The notes: generated by a model from the sequence alone, not told the origin. A stretch of DNA of 64,000 nucleotides from Streptomyces sp. R302 (GCF_012927245.1 NZ_JABBGE010000001.1:310001-374000); one strand, 5' to 3'. Positions 18,826 through 28,399 are shown, counted from the first letter of the stretch. A program made the numbers and translations.

Positions 18826-19251
18826 GTGGCGAGACACATCTACAGCTGCCCCCTCCGCTGGTCGGACATGGACGCCTTCGGGCACGTCAACAACGTGGTC
18901 TTCCTCCGCTACCTGGAGGAGGCCCGGATCGACTTCATGTTCCGGCTGGCACCCGGGGACGGCAGCCCGTCCTTCTCCGGCGGGTCCGTCGTGGCCCGCC
19001 ACGAGATCGACTACCTCCGCCCGCTGGTCCACCGGCACGAGCCGGTGACCATCGAGTCGTGGGTCACGAAGATCGGCGCGGCGTCGCTGACGATCGCGTA
19101 CGAGATCAAGGACCCCGAGGTCACCTACGTACGGGCCTCGACGGTCGTCGTGCCCTTCGACCTGGAGGCACAGCGACCGCGCCGGATCTCCGAGGAGGAG
19201 CGCAGCTTCCTCCAGGAGTACGTCGACGACGGGATGACGTCCGCCGCATGA
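18826..19251 (+). CDS. Hotdog-fold acyl-CoA thioesterase
   Basis: 141 residues from a GTG seven bases after the ettA stop, so probably cotranscribed. The motif RWSDMDAFGHVNNVVFLRYL is the 4-hydroxybenzoyl-CoA thioesterase signature, with the catalytic Asp in DMD. Later blocks (HEIDYLRPL and the VTIESWV strand) complete the fold. The length matches the family. It hydrolyses acyl-CoA esters in the cytoplasm; the physiological substrate cannot be told from sequence. Its stop overlaps the next start (ATGA). Confidence 0.85.
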   Translation: MARHIYSCPLRWSDMDAFGHVNNVVFLRYLEEARIDFMFRLAPGDGSPSFSGGSVVARHEIDYLRPLVHRHEPVTIESWVTKIGAASLTIAYEIKDPEVTYVRASTVVVPFDLEAQRPRRISEEERSFLQEYVDDGMTSAA

Positions 19252-19910
19252 CCGTGCTCGCCCCGTTGCACTTCGCCGACTCCAGGGAGGCGGCGGCCCT
19301 CGCCGCCTTCCTGGGCCGGCTGGTGCACTACGACCGCGCCGCCGCTGTCCGCCTCCAGGCCGCCGGCGGCGCGCTCGCCGTCTTCGGACGCCCGCCGTCC
19401 TTCGAGGTCCTCGCGATCCGCACGGCCCGCCTGGAGGACGCGGTCGACCTCGACGTCACCGTCTCCGCCGGCGAGCTCCTCGACGGCGTCGAGGAGTCGT
19501 CCGGCAAGGCCGTCGTCCCCGCCGCCGTCACCGGCCCGCCGTGGGCCGGAGTCCTCCCGCCGCGCACCGGCTGGCGGCCCGTCGAGGGCCTGCCGGGCGC
19601 GGCCGAGCTGCGCGGGGCGGTCGCGGCGGCCGTCGCCGAGTTCCGCCGCCGGGACGCGGAGCTGCCCGAGGAGCGGCGCACCCGCGCCGAGCGCGACCGC
19701 GTCGGCCGGGAGATCTGGTCCCGCGTCCTCGGCCCCACCGGCCTGCCGCTGCGGGCCGTGCACGCCGCCCAGTCCCTGGGCTTCCTGCCGCCGGGGGACG
19801 TACCGGTCGCCCTGATGTCCGCCGGCCCCTGGCTGCGGCTGCGCACCCCGTACGGCTCCGTCGCCCTGCGCACGGCCCCGCCGTCGCTGACGGTCACCCC
19901 GGCGCCGTAG
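19248..19910 (+). CDS. Conserved actinobacterial hypothetical protein
   Basis: 220 residues, ATG overlapping the stop of the thioesterase gene by four bases, hence translationally coupled. The protein is soluble and Ala/Arg-rich, with no signal peptide or membrane helix. Recognisable stretches are LGRLVHYDRAAAVRLQAAGG, PPRTGWRPVEGLPGAAELR and GLPLRAVHAAQSLGFLPPGD. These look like a conserved Streptomyces family without a known function. The position at the end of an ettA-thioesterase operon is the only clue. Confidence 0.75.
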   Translation: MTVLAPLHFADSREAAALAAFLGRLVHYDRAAAVRLQAAGGALAVFGRPPSFEVLAIRTARLEDAVDLDVTVSAGELLDGVEESSGKAVVPAAVTGPPWAGVLPPRTGWRPVEGLPGAAELRGAVAAAVAEFRRRDAELPEERRTRAERDRVGREIWSRVLGPTGLPLRAVHAAQSLGFLPPGDVPVALMSAGPWLRLRTPYGSVALRTAPPSLTVTPAP

Positions 19911-19984
19911 ACCGCACGGCACCCGCACCGGCACCCGCGGGTAGGCCGCGCACCGTCCGCGCCGTGAGCCCCATGGACCCCGCG

Positions 19985-20053
19985 CCGCACCCCGGCGTAC
20001 CCCCGCACCCGGCGTACCCCCCACCCCGGTGTACCCCGCACCCCCCGTATCCC
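19985..20053. repeat. Short degenerate C-rich repeats
   Basis: Three to four imperfect copies of a 17-18 base unit (GCACCCCGGCGTACCCC-like) lie between the converging genes ending at 19910 and 20070. The spacing varies by a base or two. Confidence 0.5.
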
Positions 20054-20069
20054 CGCCCCCCCGCCGCCG

Positions 20070-20666
20070 TCACCAGACCCGTTCGCCCGTGCCCTCCAGG
20101 GCGATCGCCGTCACCGACAGGGCCGACGTGAGGACCAGCAGCACCGACGGGATCACCAGGGACCCCCGGGCGACGTTCTCGTCGGCCGGGATCGGGTCCA
20201 TCCGGTGGGCCGGGTCGTAGGCGATCGTGAGCCGCTTGCCCGCCTCGCCGAGTTTCTCCTCCCAGGCGAACCGATCCGGGTAGCCGCCCGGGCAGTCCAG
20301 CGTGTGGTGGTACAGGCGCTTCGGCTCGGGGCCGCCCTCGCCGAAGGTGGGGTGGTCGGTGACCCGGACCTTCCCCACCACCACGCACTCCACCGTCGCC
20401 CCGCGCACCCGCGAGTCCCGGGCCTCGATCCACACCGCGCCCAGGCCCGCGAGCAGCAGGACCAGCGCCAGGACGCTGCCGCCCTCGCGGAAGAGGGCGT
20501 TGTGCGCCGCCACCGCCAGCCCGGCGAGGACCAGGCCGACGAGGACCGCGAGCGCGGTCGGCGTGCCCAGCGGCGACCGCATCGACCAGCTTCCCCACAG
20601 GTGCAGCAGCGCGCCGGCGCCGAGCGGCACGGCCACCGCCCCGGCGTACGCGAGAACGCGTCCCAT
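20070..20666 (-). CDS. Four-helix integral membrane protein of unknown function
   Basis: 198 residues from ATG at 20666; a GTG three codons earlier is an alternative. Hydrophobic segments occur at the N-terminus (VLAYAGAVAVPLGAGALLHL), near residues 35-58 (LAVLVGLVLAGLAVAAHNAL), near 65-82 (VLALVLLLAGLGAVWIEA) and at the C-terminus (LVIPSVLLVLTSALSVTAIA). Between helices 3 and 4 is an extracytoplasmic-like domain of about 80 residues (VECVVVGKVRVTDHP, YHHTLDCPGGYPDRF, RLTIAYDPAHRMDP). The Cys and the beta-rich loop suggest a folded sensor or adaptor. It lies 6 bases after nothing recognisable and is transcribed convergently with the 19248 gene. Not recognised. Confidence 0.7.
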   Translation of the reverse strand: MGRVLAYAGAVAVPLGAGALLHLWGSWSMRSPLGTPTALAVLVGLVLAGLAVAAHNALFREGGSVLALVLLLAGLGAVWIEARDSRVRGATVECVVVGKVRVTDHPTFGEGGPEPKRLYHHTLDCPGGYPDRFAWEEKLGEAGKRLTIAYDPAHRMDPIPADENVARGSLVIPSVLLVLTSALSVTAIALEGTGERVW

Positions 20667-20712
20667 CCCGACCACCCCCCGACTGGGACGGGCCGGGACC
20701 GGTGCCGGTTCC

Positions 20713-21660
20713 TCAGCGCTCCGCGTCGTCCGGCCACACCCCGATGTGGTCCTGCTCCAGTTCGAGCGCGACCCGGTGCTCCATGCCGAGCGCCGCCGTG
20801 TAGTCCGCCGGGAGCTGGAGCCGGCCCGCCCGGTCGAGCATCGCGTACTCCCGCGCCACCAGCGACTCCTGGCCCTCCGCGTCGACCTCGGTGCGGCGCA
20901 GCACCTCGGAGGAGGTGCGGCCGTCGCGGATGGCGACCGTGCGGCGCACCTCGGTGGCGACCGCCTGGTCGTGGGTGACGATGACGATCGTGGTGCCCAG
21001 TTCCTCGTTGGCCCGGCGGAAGGAGGCGAAGACCTGCTCGCCGGTGGCCGAGTCCAGCTCGCCGGTCGGCTCGTCGGCGAGCAGGACCTTCGGGTCGTTG
21101 GCGAGGGCGACGGCGATCGCGACCCGCTGCTGCTGGCCGCCGGAGAGCTGGTGGGGCCGCCGGTCCCGGCAGTGCGCGATGTCCATCATCGCGAGCAGCT
21201 CCTCGGCCCGCTCGGCCCGCTTCCGCCTGCTGCCCGCCAACTGCATGGGCAGCGCCACGTTCTGGACGGCCGTCAGATAGGGGAGGAGGTTGCGGGCGGT
21301 CTGCTGCCAGACGAAGCCGACGACCTCGCGGCGGTAGCGCAGCCGATCCTTGCCGGTCATCGCGAGCAGGTCGCAGCCCGCGACCCGGGCGGCGCCGGCG
21401 GTGGGCACGTCCAGGCCCGCGAGGACGTTCATCAGGGTCGACTTGCCGGAGCCGGACGCCCCGACGAGGGCCATCAACTCGCCCTCCTTGACGAGGAGAT
21501 CGAGCCCCTGGAGCGCCTGCACCTCCACCCCGTCGGTGGTGAAGATCCGCACCAGGCGGTCGCAGGCGATCAGCGCGTCGTGGCCGTACGAGGGCCGGTC
21601 GCGGTGCGCGGTGGCCCGCCGCTCCAGCTCCTCCAGGGTCGTGTTCGCGGTCGTCGTCAT
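20713..21660 (-). CDS. ABC transporter ATP-binding protein (MacB/LolD type)
   Basis: 315 residues from ATG at 21660. Walker A is GASGSGKST, the Q-loop is VWQQTARNL, the signature is LSGGQQQRVAIA and Walker B is VLLADEPTGELD, with the switch histidine in VTHDQAV. The LADEPTGELD form is typical of exporters that pair with FtsX-like permeases. An extension of about 60 residues after the ABC core (REYAMLDRAGRLQLPADYTA) resembles a small AbrB/MazE-like strand and is common in actinomycete members. The gene is the last of a three-gene operon; its ATG overlaps the stop of the permease by ATGA. Confidence 0.9.
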   Translation of the reverse strand: MTTTANTTLEELERRATAHRDRPSYGHDALIACDRLVRIFTTDGVEVQALQGLDLLVKEGELMALVGASGSGKSTLMNVLAGLDVPTAGAARVAGCDLLAMTGKDRLRYRREVVGFVWQQTARNLLPYLTAVQNVALPMQLAGSRRKRAERAEELLAMMDIAHCRDRRPHQLSGGQQQRVAIAVALANDPKVLLADEPTGELDSATGEQVFASFRRANEELGTTIVIVTHDQAVATEVRRTVAIRDGRTSSEVLRRTEVDAEGQESLVAREYAMLDRAGRLQLPADYTAALGMEHRVALELEQDHIGVWPDDAER

Positions 21661-24494
21661 CGTGCGTCTCCTGCCCTGAGTTCCTTCACCGAGCTCCTGC
21701 GCCCCGTCCACCACGCCTGTACGCCCGCCGCCGCCCCGGTCAGCAGGACCACGGCCACGGCCGGCAGGACCAGCGACCACGGGTCGGCCCGCAGCGGCGT
21801 ATCGCCGAGGCCCGCGCCGCCGTCCGCCATGGCCAGTGCCAGCCTGTGCAGGTCGACGCCCGGCGCGAGCAGCGGCACCGTCGCCCATCCGGCGAGCGCC
21901 CCGCCGAGCGCGGCGAAGACGGCGGGCGGCAGCGCCTCCAGGCCGAGCAGCCGCCGCCCCTGCGCGCGGGTGAGGCCCATGGTCCGCAGCCGGGCGAGGA
22001 GCGTCGCCCGCTCGGGCCCGCTCCGGGTCAGCGACAGCAGCACGGCGACCACGGCGTAGGCCGCGCCCGCCCCGATGGCCGCCGCGTACAGCCGCTCGGC
22101 GCCGGACTGGAGCGGCGAGTCCACGAACGTGCCGCGCGCCTCCGCGCGCAGCGTGACCTCGAAGTCCCGGGACGTCGAGGCGACGGCCTTCCGCAGCGCC
22201 GGGCCCTCGGGCGTGCCGCTCACGAGGAGGGTGTTCGGCCGCCGGCCGGTGATGTCGGCGGCGTTGACCACGAGGAAGTTCCCGCCGCTCACCGCCGGGG
22301 TGGAGCTCCGTACCGCGACCACCCGGACGCGGAAGATCCCGGCGTCGGCGATCAGCGTCAGCGGCTCGTCGCCGAGGTGGGCGGCGACCTCGGGGGAGGC
22401 GAGCGCGGGCAGTACCCGCTCGGTCTCGTCAGCCGCCTCCGGGCCGCCCCTACCGGTCGAGGCGAGCAGCGCCGCGGGGAAGGTGCCGTTGTCGGTCCGC
22501 CGGGCGAGCCCCGCGTAGGCCGCCGGGTCGACGGCGACGAGCGGAGCCTTCATCGGCGGGTCGGTGGAGACGCTGGAGGGCAGCTCCACCCCGTATTCGA
22601 TCTGTACGGGCTGCGCCTCGCGGACGCCCCGCGTGCCGCGCACCGCCTCGGTGAGCCCGGTCGGCAGCGTCACGCGTGTGGTTCCGGCCTCGATCCTGGC
22701 GTCGGCGCCGGTGGCGAACAGCGCGGCCCGGTCGCGGGCGTCGGCGACCCCGGCGAGGACCGAGCCGCCGAAGGCCGCCGTGGTCAGCGCGAGGACGAGT
22801 GCGAGGAGAGGCAGCACGCCCTCGGCCGAGGAGCGCCCGGCCCGGGCGATGGCCAGCGGGACGACGGCGCCCCGCATCCGGCGGGCCGGGCGGGCCAGCC
22901 AGCGCAGCGGCAGCGGCTGGAGCCGTCCGAGGACGAGGGCGACGGTCACGCCGACGAGTACCGGGGCGGCGCTCACCAGGTGGTCGCCGGAGTCGGAGGT
23001 GCCACGCAGCCGCAGCGAGCCGATCGCACCGGCCGCCAGGACGAGCAGAGTCAGCTCGACGACGGTGCGGCGCCGGGACGGCCGGGCGTCCGCCAGGTCC
23101 TCGCGGGCCCCGTGCAGCCGGGGCACCCGGTGCCGCAGTACGGCCCGGACGGGCAGGACGAGGGCGGCGACCAGTGCCACCAGGGCCGCACCGAGGACGG
23201 AGGGGAGGAGCGGCGGGGAGCCGGCAAGGACCGGGGCGCCGGGCGTGTCCGGGCCCCGGACCAGGACGACCGCGGCCGCCAGACCGGACACGGCCGCGGG
23301 GACGGCGATCACGGCGGTCTCGCCGAGCAGCCGGAGGCCGATGCCGGGCAGGGAGGCGCCCCGGGCGCGCAGCAGGGTCAGCTCGCCGTCCCGGCGGGAG
23401 AGGAAGAGCCCGCCGGTCATGGCCACGACCACGACGGCGACCGCGCCGATGCCGAAGACGGCGACGGCGACGACGGGGGAGATCGCGGCTTCGTAGGCGC
23501 GGTGGGCTGCGATGATGCCGTCGAGGTCGGTGGCGACCCGGCCGGTGGGGCCGGTGATCTCCAGCGCCTTCACCGAGAGGGGGCCGTCGGTCAGCGAGTC
23601 GACGGAGTCGGCGAGCGGTCCGGCGTCCCGCGCGGTGAGGCGGCCGGCATCCGTCGGAAAACGCCAGTAGGCCTCCAGAGTGCTCCTGGTGGAGGCGAGG
23701 GCGCCTGCCGCCCGCGGGGAGACGAGGAGGGCTGCCTGCCAGTAGTAGGTGGTCTCCCTCGGGTTCGGCTTGGTGGTCAGCGCGGGGGTCCCCAGCAGAG
23801 GTTCCACGGACCAGTAGGGCCGCTCGGCGTCGCGCGGCCGCACGATGCCGGTGATGGTGAAGGCGACCGGCTCGGCGGTGACGCCGGGGACGTGCAGCAC
23901 GGATCCGAGCTTGATCCCGAGGGCCTCGGCGGTCGCCACCGTCACCGCGGCCTCCGGTCGCGCCGCGCTGCCGGAGGGCATCCGGCCCTGCTTCAGGGCC
24001 GCGTGCGCGCCGAGGTCCGAGGGCGTGGCGAGGGTGAACTCCACCGGTGCGTTGCTCGGCTTGGGCAGCCACGGGTCGAGCCCCGGGACCCGGGCCATGG
24101 TCCGGACGCCGCGTACCGTCTGTTCGGGGTCGGTGCGCAGCGGTGCCGGCAGCAGAGCCCGCAGCTTCTCCTGATCCTCCCGCAGGGACTCCGGCGAGAC
24201 CGTGGTGCCGAGCTCCAACGGGGTGGTGACCTCCACCTGGGAGAGCCGGGCCGGGGCGGTGCGGATGGCGTGCCGCAGCGCCTCGGTCTCGTACGCGTCC
24301 ACCACCCGCGGCAGCGCGGAGGCGAGCAGCGCGGTGACGAACACCAGCAGCGCGAGCCCGGCCGCGGCGCCCGGCGCGGCCCGCAGCCGGGTGCGCACCC
24401 ACGGCGCGCCGGCCCGGGCGCCTGCCTTCCGGGACCCGCCCGCGGGCCGTGCCGGGTGGGCCGGGTGGGACTCCTCGCGCGGGACGTCGGACAT
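21657..24494 (-). CDS. FtsX-family ABC exporter permease
   Basis: 945 residues from ATG at 24494. The N-terminus is hydrophilic (DVPREESHPAHPARP), followed by a first membrane helix (GLALLVFVTALLASALPRVV) and a large extracytoplasmic domain. A group of helices with the FtsX signature (VVVVAMTGGLFLSRRDGELT, LLRARGASLPGIGLRLLGE) follows, then a second extracytoplasmic domain and a final helix set ending in VQAWWTGRRSSVKELRAGD. This duplicated arrangement, about ten helices, is usual for large actinomycete FtsX permeases. It overlaps the downstream ATPase gene and the upstream permease gene, so the three products should form one complex that moves lipids, peptides or drugs out of the cell. The substrate is unknown. 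Confidence 0.85.
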   Translation of the reverse strand: MSDVPREESHPAHPARPAGGSRKAGARAGAPWVRTRLRAAPGAAAGLALLVFVTALLASALPRVVDAYETEALRHAIRTAPARLSQVEVTTPLELGTTVSPESLREDQEKLRALLPAPLRTDPEQTVRGVRTMARVPGLDPWLPKPSNAPVEFTLATPSDLGAHAALKQGRMPSGSAARPEAAVTVATAEALGIKLGSVLHVPGVTAEPVAFTITGIVRPRDAERPYWSVEPLLGTPALTTKPNPRETTYYWQAALLVSPRAAGALASTRSTLEAYWRFPTDAGRLTARDAGPLADSVDSLTDGPLSVKALEITGPTGRVATDLDGIIAAHRAYEAAISPVVAVAVFGIGAVAVVVVAMTGGLFLSRRDGELTLLRARGASLPGIGLRLLGETAVIAVPAAVSGLAAAVVLVRGPDTPGAPVLAGSPPLLPSVLGAALVALVAALVLPVRAVLRHRVPRLHGAREDLADARPSRRRTVVELTLLVLAAGAIGSLRLRGTSDSGDHLVSAAPVLVGVTVALVLGRLQPLPLRWLARPARRMRGAVVPLAIARAGRSSAEGVLPLLALVLALTTAAFGGSVLAGVADARDRAALFATGADARIEAGTTRVTLPTGLTEAVRGTRGVREAQPVQIEYGVELPSSVSTDPPMKAPLVAVDPAAYAGLARRTDNGTFPAALLASTGRGGPEAADETERVLPALASPEVAAHLGDEPLTLIADAGIFRVRVVAVRSSTPAVSGGNFLVVNAADITGRRPNTLLVSGTPEGPALRKAVASTSRDFEVTLRAEARGTFVDSPLQSGAERLYAAAIGAGAAYAVVAVLLSLTRSGPERATLLARLRTMGLTRAQGRRLLGLEALPPAVFAALGGALAGWATVPLLAPGVDLHRLALAMADGGAGLGDTPLRADPWSLVLPAVAVVLLTGAAAGVQAWWTGRRSSVKELRAGDAR

Positions 24495-27400
24495 CAGTTG
24501 TCTCCATGGTGGCGCAGGGACACCGCCGGGTCGTTGCGGCGCAGGGCGACGGCCGCGACGACCGCGAGCGGCAGGGCGGCGACTCCGGCGAGGAGCAGCG
24601 CCACCTCGCCGAGGGGGAGTTCGACCAGGACGGGCGGCACCGGCCGGGTGGCCCGGCCGGTGAGGACCACGAGCGGGACGACGATCCGGGCCAGCAGGGT
24701 GCCGAGTGCGACACCCGTCAGGAGGCCCATCCCGATCAGGGCGCCCTGCTCGGCGGCGAGGAGCCGGGCGAGCCGGCGGCGCGGCGTGCCGAGGGCCCGC
24801 AGGATCGCGAACTCGGCGGCCCGCTCCCGTACGGATCCGGCCGAGCCGACGGCGAAGCCGAGGGCGGCGAGCGCCGCGGCGGCGGCCGCGACCGCCATCA
24901 GGGCGGTGTGGGGACCAGCGCCGAGCGGGTCGCCGAGCAGTTCGTCGGCGATCGCGTCGCGGGAGACGACCTCGGTGGCGTCGCGGTCGACGCGCAGCGC
25001 CCGCGCGACGGCGTCCGCCCGGCCGGGCTCGGGGGTCAGCCACCATTCGGTGGGCGGCACCGGCGCCGTCGGGTCGGAGGTGGCCAGGAACCGGTTGACC
25101 GCCTTCAGGTCGACGAGCACGCCTCCGCCGTCCGCCTCGGTGGTCCGGTCCGCGACCCCGGTCGTCGGCAGGTGCGCCACGACGCGGATGACGACCACGT
25201 CGACCGCCCGGCCGTCGAGCGAGAGCCGGACGGTGTCGCCCGGCTTCGCCTCGGACGCCGTCATGAACGCCTCCGACGCGATCGCCGGCAGGCGCTCGGG
25301 CCGCGCGCCCACGGGCGCGGTCAGCCGCACCGTGTAGTCCTCCGACAGCGGCCCGTAGGGGTCGCCGAAGGAGCCGGTCAGCGTGTACGGGACGGAGTAC
25401 GGGGCCACCGTGCCGTCGCCCGCCGGGCTTCCGGCAGTGCGGGTCAGCCGCTTCGGATCGGAGGGCTGGCCGCGGACGGTCTGCTCGGCGACGGCGCTCC
25501 AGGGGGCGAGTGCGCGAGCCGGCTCGACGGCGCGCGGCGTCCCGTCGGCTCCCGTCGTGGCGAGCCGTTCGACGTGGAGGGTCTGGGCGCGCCGGGTGCC
25601 TTCGGTGAAGTCGGCGGTGAGCTCGATACCGGTGAGGGTGAAACGGGCACCACCGGAGGTGAGCCGGGCGAGGTCGAGGGTCAGCCGGTGGGTCCGGCCG
25701 TCGGCGGGCAGGGCGCCCACCGGCTGCCGGTACGGCACCCCGTACGCGTCCTCCAGGGTGAGGATGATCCGGGCGGCGTCGGTGCCGCGCGGTGCCTCGC
25801 TGCGCAGATCGACGGCGAGCGAGCGGCTGTCCTCCGGCAGGGCGAACCCCTGGCTCGCGCCCCCTCGGGGTGCGAGCGGGGCGAGCAGCTCGGCCGGTGT
25901 GCCGCCCGCCAGGTCCTCGCGCATCAGGAGGCCGCCGGAGAGCCGGTCGGTGGCGGCGGCGAGCACGGTCGTCCTGCGGCCGGCGACGTCCACGCCCGTC
26001 CGGTAGACGGGGGCGACCTCGCGGACCCCGGGGACGCGGGCGAGCCGCGCCGTCCGGTCCGGGTCGCCCGGGCCGACGCCGAGGACGCGTACCGCCGTGC
26101 CGGCCCGGAAGTCGGCCTGGTCGTGCTGCGACCGTTCCCACGAGCGGCTCTGACCGATCGCCAGCATGCCCATCGCCACCGCGAGGACGAGCAGCAGCAC
26201 CGGGCCCGCGCCGCGCAGCGGGCGGCGGCTGAACTGCCAGCCGGCCAGCGCGGCCGACAGGCCCCGGCCGCCGGCCGCGCGCCGCTCGGCCAGCTTCGCG
26301 GCCGGTGGCAGCAGACGCAGCGTCAGGACGGTGCCGGCGAGCAGGGCGAGCGCGGGCGCGGCGACGAGTACCGGGTCGATGCCGGAGCCGTCGGCGGCGG
26401 CCTCCGGGGTGCGCCGGAGCTGCCAGAGCGCGATGCCGGCGATGAGCAGCAGCCCGAGGTCCGCGCCCGCCCGCACCGGCCAGGGGAGCGTTCCGGCGCG
26501 CGCCTTGCGGAGGGAGACGGCGTCGCCGTCGCGGGTGGCGAGCGCGGGGGCGACGACCGCCGCCGCGCAGGCGAGCGCCACGCCGGCGGAGACCAGCCAG
26601 ACCGTCGCGCCGGGCGAGGAGTCGAGCCGTACCCCGAGCGAGGACAGCGCGGACCGCTCGGCGAAGAGCCGGGTCAGCGGGCCGGTGAGCAGCGGCGCGA
26701 GGAGCGCGGCGGGCAGGGCCAGGAGGAGGGCCTCGGCGGCGGCGAGTCCGGCGATGCGGCGCCGGGAGCCGCCTCGGGCCCGCAGCAGCGCGGTCTCGCC
26801 GGCGCGTTCGGTGCTCAGCAGCCGGGCGACGAGCAGCAGCGCGTAGGCGGCGAGCAGCACCAGCTGCACGGCGACGATGAGGAGGGTGGAGCGGGAGACG
26901 GCGAGGGCGCGTTCGGTCTCCGCCAGGACGGTCGGCAGGCCGGTGGCGGCGCTGATCGTCGTCCCGAAGGCCGTGGTGTCGGCGAGCAGCCGGGCCGGCT
27001 CCCGGGTCGCCGCCTCGCGCAGCGGCGCGATGTCGCCGGTGTCGAGGCGGGAGAAGTCGGCCTCGGCGAGCCAGGAGGTCTCGCCGGGGGCGACGGCGCC
27101 GGAGGCGAGGACGGCCGGGTCGGCGAGCAGCGGCCCGTAGGTGGTGAAGGAGACGGTCCGCACGCCGCGGCCGCCGGCCTGGTCGAGCAGCCAGTACGGG
27201 TCGCCCGGATCGGTCGCCCGGTAGACGCCGACGATCCTGGCCCGCACCTTCTTCCCGGTGAGCCGGTCGGTGAGTTCGAGGACGGTGCCGGGGTCGGTCC
27301 GCAGCCGCTTCGCCGCCTCCTCCGGCAGCGCCGTCTCGATCACGCCGCCGGGGCGGGCGGCCGACGGCCAGGCGCCGCGGACGAGGGTGAGCCGCGCGCG

Positions 27401-27778
27401 GTCGAGCGTCGCGAAGAGGGTCAGGTCCGGGTCGCCGGCCCGGGCCGCGGGCGCCTGGAGGGAGCGGGGCAGCGCGTACGACCCCGAGAACTCCAGGCGC
27501 CGCACGGTGACGGGCAGTCCGTCGAAGGCGCGCCGGGCGCTGTCGGCCACGGCCGCGTCGGCGGCGGTACGCCGCTCGGCCGGGACCTGCCCGGAGACGC
27601 GGAGGGTCGCGGCGGCGGCCGAGCGGTCACGCAGGCCGGCCTGGAGCGCGGCGTTCCCGATGGAGGAGGAGAAGCCGGCGAGGGTGGCGAGCACGGTCGT
27701 CGTCAGGACGACGGCGAGCAGGGCCGCGCCGAGCAGCAGCCGGTGAGCCCTGACGCGCAGAAGTACGAACCCCGTCAC
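24494..27778 (-). CDS. FtsX-family ABC exporter permease, partner of the 21657 gene
   Basis: 1094 residues. The N-terminal helix (LLLGAALLAVVLTTTVLATL) is followed by a periplasm-like domain of about 230 residues, then a helix cluster (IVAVQLVLLAAYALLLVARL, with ETALLRARGGSRRRIAGLAA as the FtsX cytoplasmic motif). A second large outer domain follows, and a C-terminal helix set with the motif again (EFAILRALGTPRRRLARLLA). The stop overlaps the start of the next permease by one base (TGATG). Two non-identical large permeases and one ATPase suggest a heterodimeric exporter. The gene is first in the operon; a perfect GTGACCG/CGGTCAC palindrome lies 116 bases upstream. Confidence 0.85.
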   Translation of the reverse strand: MTGFVLLRVRAHRLLLGAALLAVVLTTTVLATLAGFSSSIGNAALQAGLRDRSAAAATLRVSGQVPAERRTAADAAVADSARRAFDGLPVTVRRLEFSGSYALPRSLQAPAARAGDPDLTLFATLDRARLTLVRGAWPSAARPGGVIETALPEEAAKRLRTDPGTVLELTDRLTGKKVRARIVGVYRATDPGDPYWLLDQAGGRGVRTVSFTTYGPLLADPAVLASGAVAPGETSWLAEADFSRLDTGDIAPLREAATREPARLLADTTAFGTTISAATGLPTVLAETERALAVSRSTLLIVAVQLVLLAAYALLLVARLLSTERAGETALLRARGGSRRRIAGLAAAEALLLALPAALLAPLLTGPLTRLFAERSALSSLGVRLDSSPGATVWLVSAGVALACAAAVVAPALATRDGDAVSLRKARAGTLPWPVRAGADLGLLLIAGIALWQLRRTPEAAADGSGIDPVLVAAPALALLAGTVLTLRLLPPAAKLAERRAAGGRGLSAALAGWQFSRRPLRGAGPVLLLVLAVAMGMLAIGQSRSWERSQHDQADFRAGTAVRVLGVGPGDPDRTARLARVPGVREVAPVYRTGVDVAGRRTTVLAAATDRLSGGLLMREDLAGGTPAELLAPLAPRGGASQGFALPEDSRSLAVDLRSEAPRGTDAARIILTLEDAYGVPYRQPVGALPADGRTHRLTLDLARLTSGGARFTLTGIELTADFTEGTRRAQTLHVERLATTGADGTPRAVEPARALAPWSAVAEQTVRGQPSDPKRLTRTAGSPAGDGTVAPYSVPYTLTGSFGDPYGPLSEDYTVRLTAPVGARPERLPAIASEAFMTASEAKPGDTVRLSLDGRAVDVVVIRVVAHLPTTGVADRTTEADGGGVLVDLKAVNRFLATSDPTAPVPPTEWWLTPEPGRADAVARALRVDRDATEVVSRDAIADELLGDPLGAGPHTALMAVAAAAAALAALGFAVGSAGSVRERAAEFAILRALGTPRRRLARLLAAEQGALIGMGLLTGVALGTLLARIVVPLVVLTGRATRPVPPVLVELPLGEVALLLAGVAALPLAVVAAVALRRNDPAVSLRHHGDN

Positions 27779-27893
27779 CCATCCCCCTGGCCGCCCTCGA
27801 ACCCCCGAAGCCTTGAGCTTCGAAACGTTCCGGGAATGCTTTCATCGGCCACGGGTCGATGGAAACCGCTTGTGCACCGACCTTGATGCGATC

Positions 27894-27912
27894 GTGACCG
27901 TTAATCGGTCAC
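27894..27912. promoter_or_regulatory. Palindromic operator-like site before the ABC exporter operon
   Basis: GTGACCG-TTAAT-CGGTCAC: two perfect 7-base arms around an AT-rich centre, 116 bases upstream of the first permease start and 80 bases from the haemoglobin gene end. This is the shape of a TetR- or GntR-type operator. No matching regulator gene is adjacent. Confidence 0.55.
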
Positions 27913-27992
27913 CGATCCCCGGAAGGTGTTCATCCGGTGGCATGGAGTGGTCTGTACCGGAGGGGCGGGGGCCGGTACGGGGCGGGGCGGGC

Positions 27993-28373
27993 TCAGCCGT
28001 CGGTGTTCACCATCGAGGCCGCCGCGTACGTCATGTACCGCCACAACTGCGCGTCGTGCTCCGGCGTCAGCTCCAGGCTGTCGATCGCGTCGCGCATGTG
28101 CCGCAGCCAGGCGTCGTGCGCGGCCCGGTCGACCGCGAAGGGCGCGTGCCGCATCCGCAGCCGCGGGTGGCCGCGGCGCTCGCTGTAGGTGCCGGGACCG
28201 CCCCAGTACTGCATCAGGAAGAGGGCGAAGCGCTCCTCGGCGGGGCCGAGGTCCTCCTCGGGGTACATCGGGCGGAGCAGCGGGTCCCCGGCGACGCCCT
28301 CGTAGAAGCGCCGGACGAGGCGGCGAAACGTCTCCTCGCCGCCGACCTGCTCGTAGAAGCTCTGCTCGTTCAC
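27993..28373 (-). CDS. glbO: Truncated haemoglobin, group II (trHbO)
   Basis: 126 residues from GTG at 28373. The fold is a 2-on-2 globin: FYEQVGGEETFRRLVRRFYE (A/B helices with Tyr B10), an FALFLMQYWGGPGTYSERRG block (E helix and EF loop) and HPRLRMRHAPF with the proximal His F8. WLRHM supplies the Trp G8 typical of group II. The protein binds haem and O2/NO in the cytoplasm; in mycobacteria GlbO supports respiration. It follows the FHA gene by 65 bases, but a strong terminator lies between, so it has its own promoter. Confidence 0.92.
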   Translation of the reverse strand: MNEQSFYEQVGGEETFRRLVRRFYEGVAGDPLLRPMYPEEDLGPAEERFALFLMQYWGGPGTYSERRGHPRLRMRHAPFAVDRAAHDAWLRHMRDAIDSLELTPEHDAQLWRYMTYAAASMVNTDG

Positions 28374-28399
28374 CGTTCCATCGTCTCAGACGGACCGGC

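Noticed and set aside
21846..27886. Two frames of over 1100 codons on the plus strand opposite the FtsX permeases
   Set aside because: Codon-bias shadows. The minus strand holds clear permease helices and overlapping start/stop signals.
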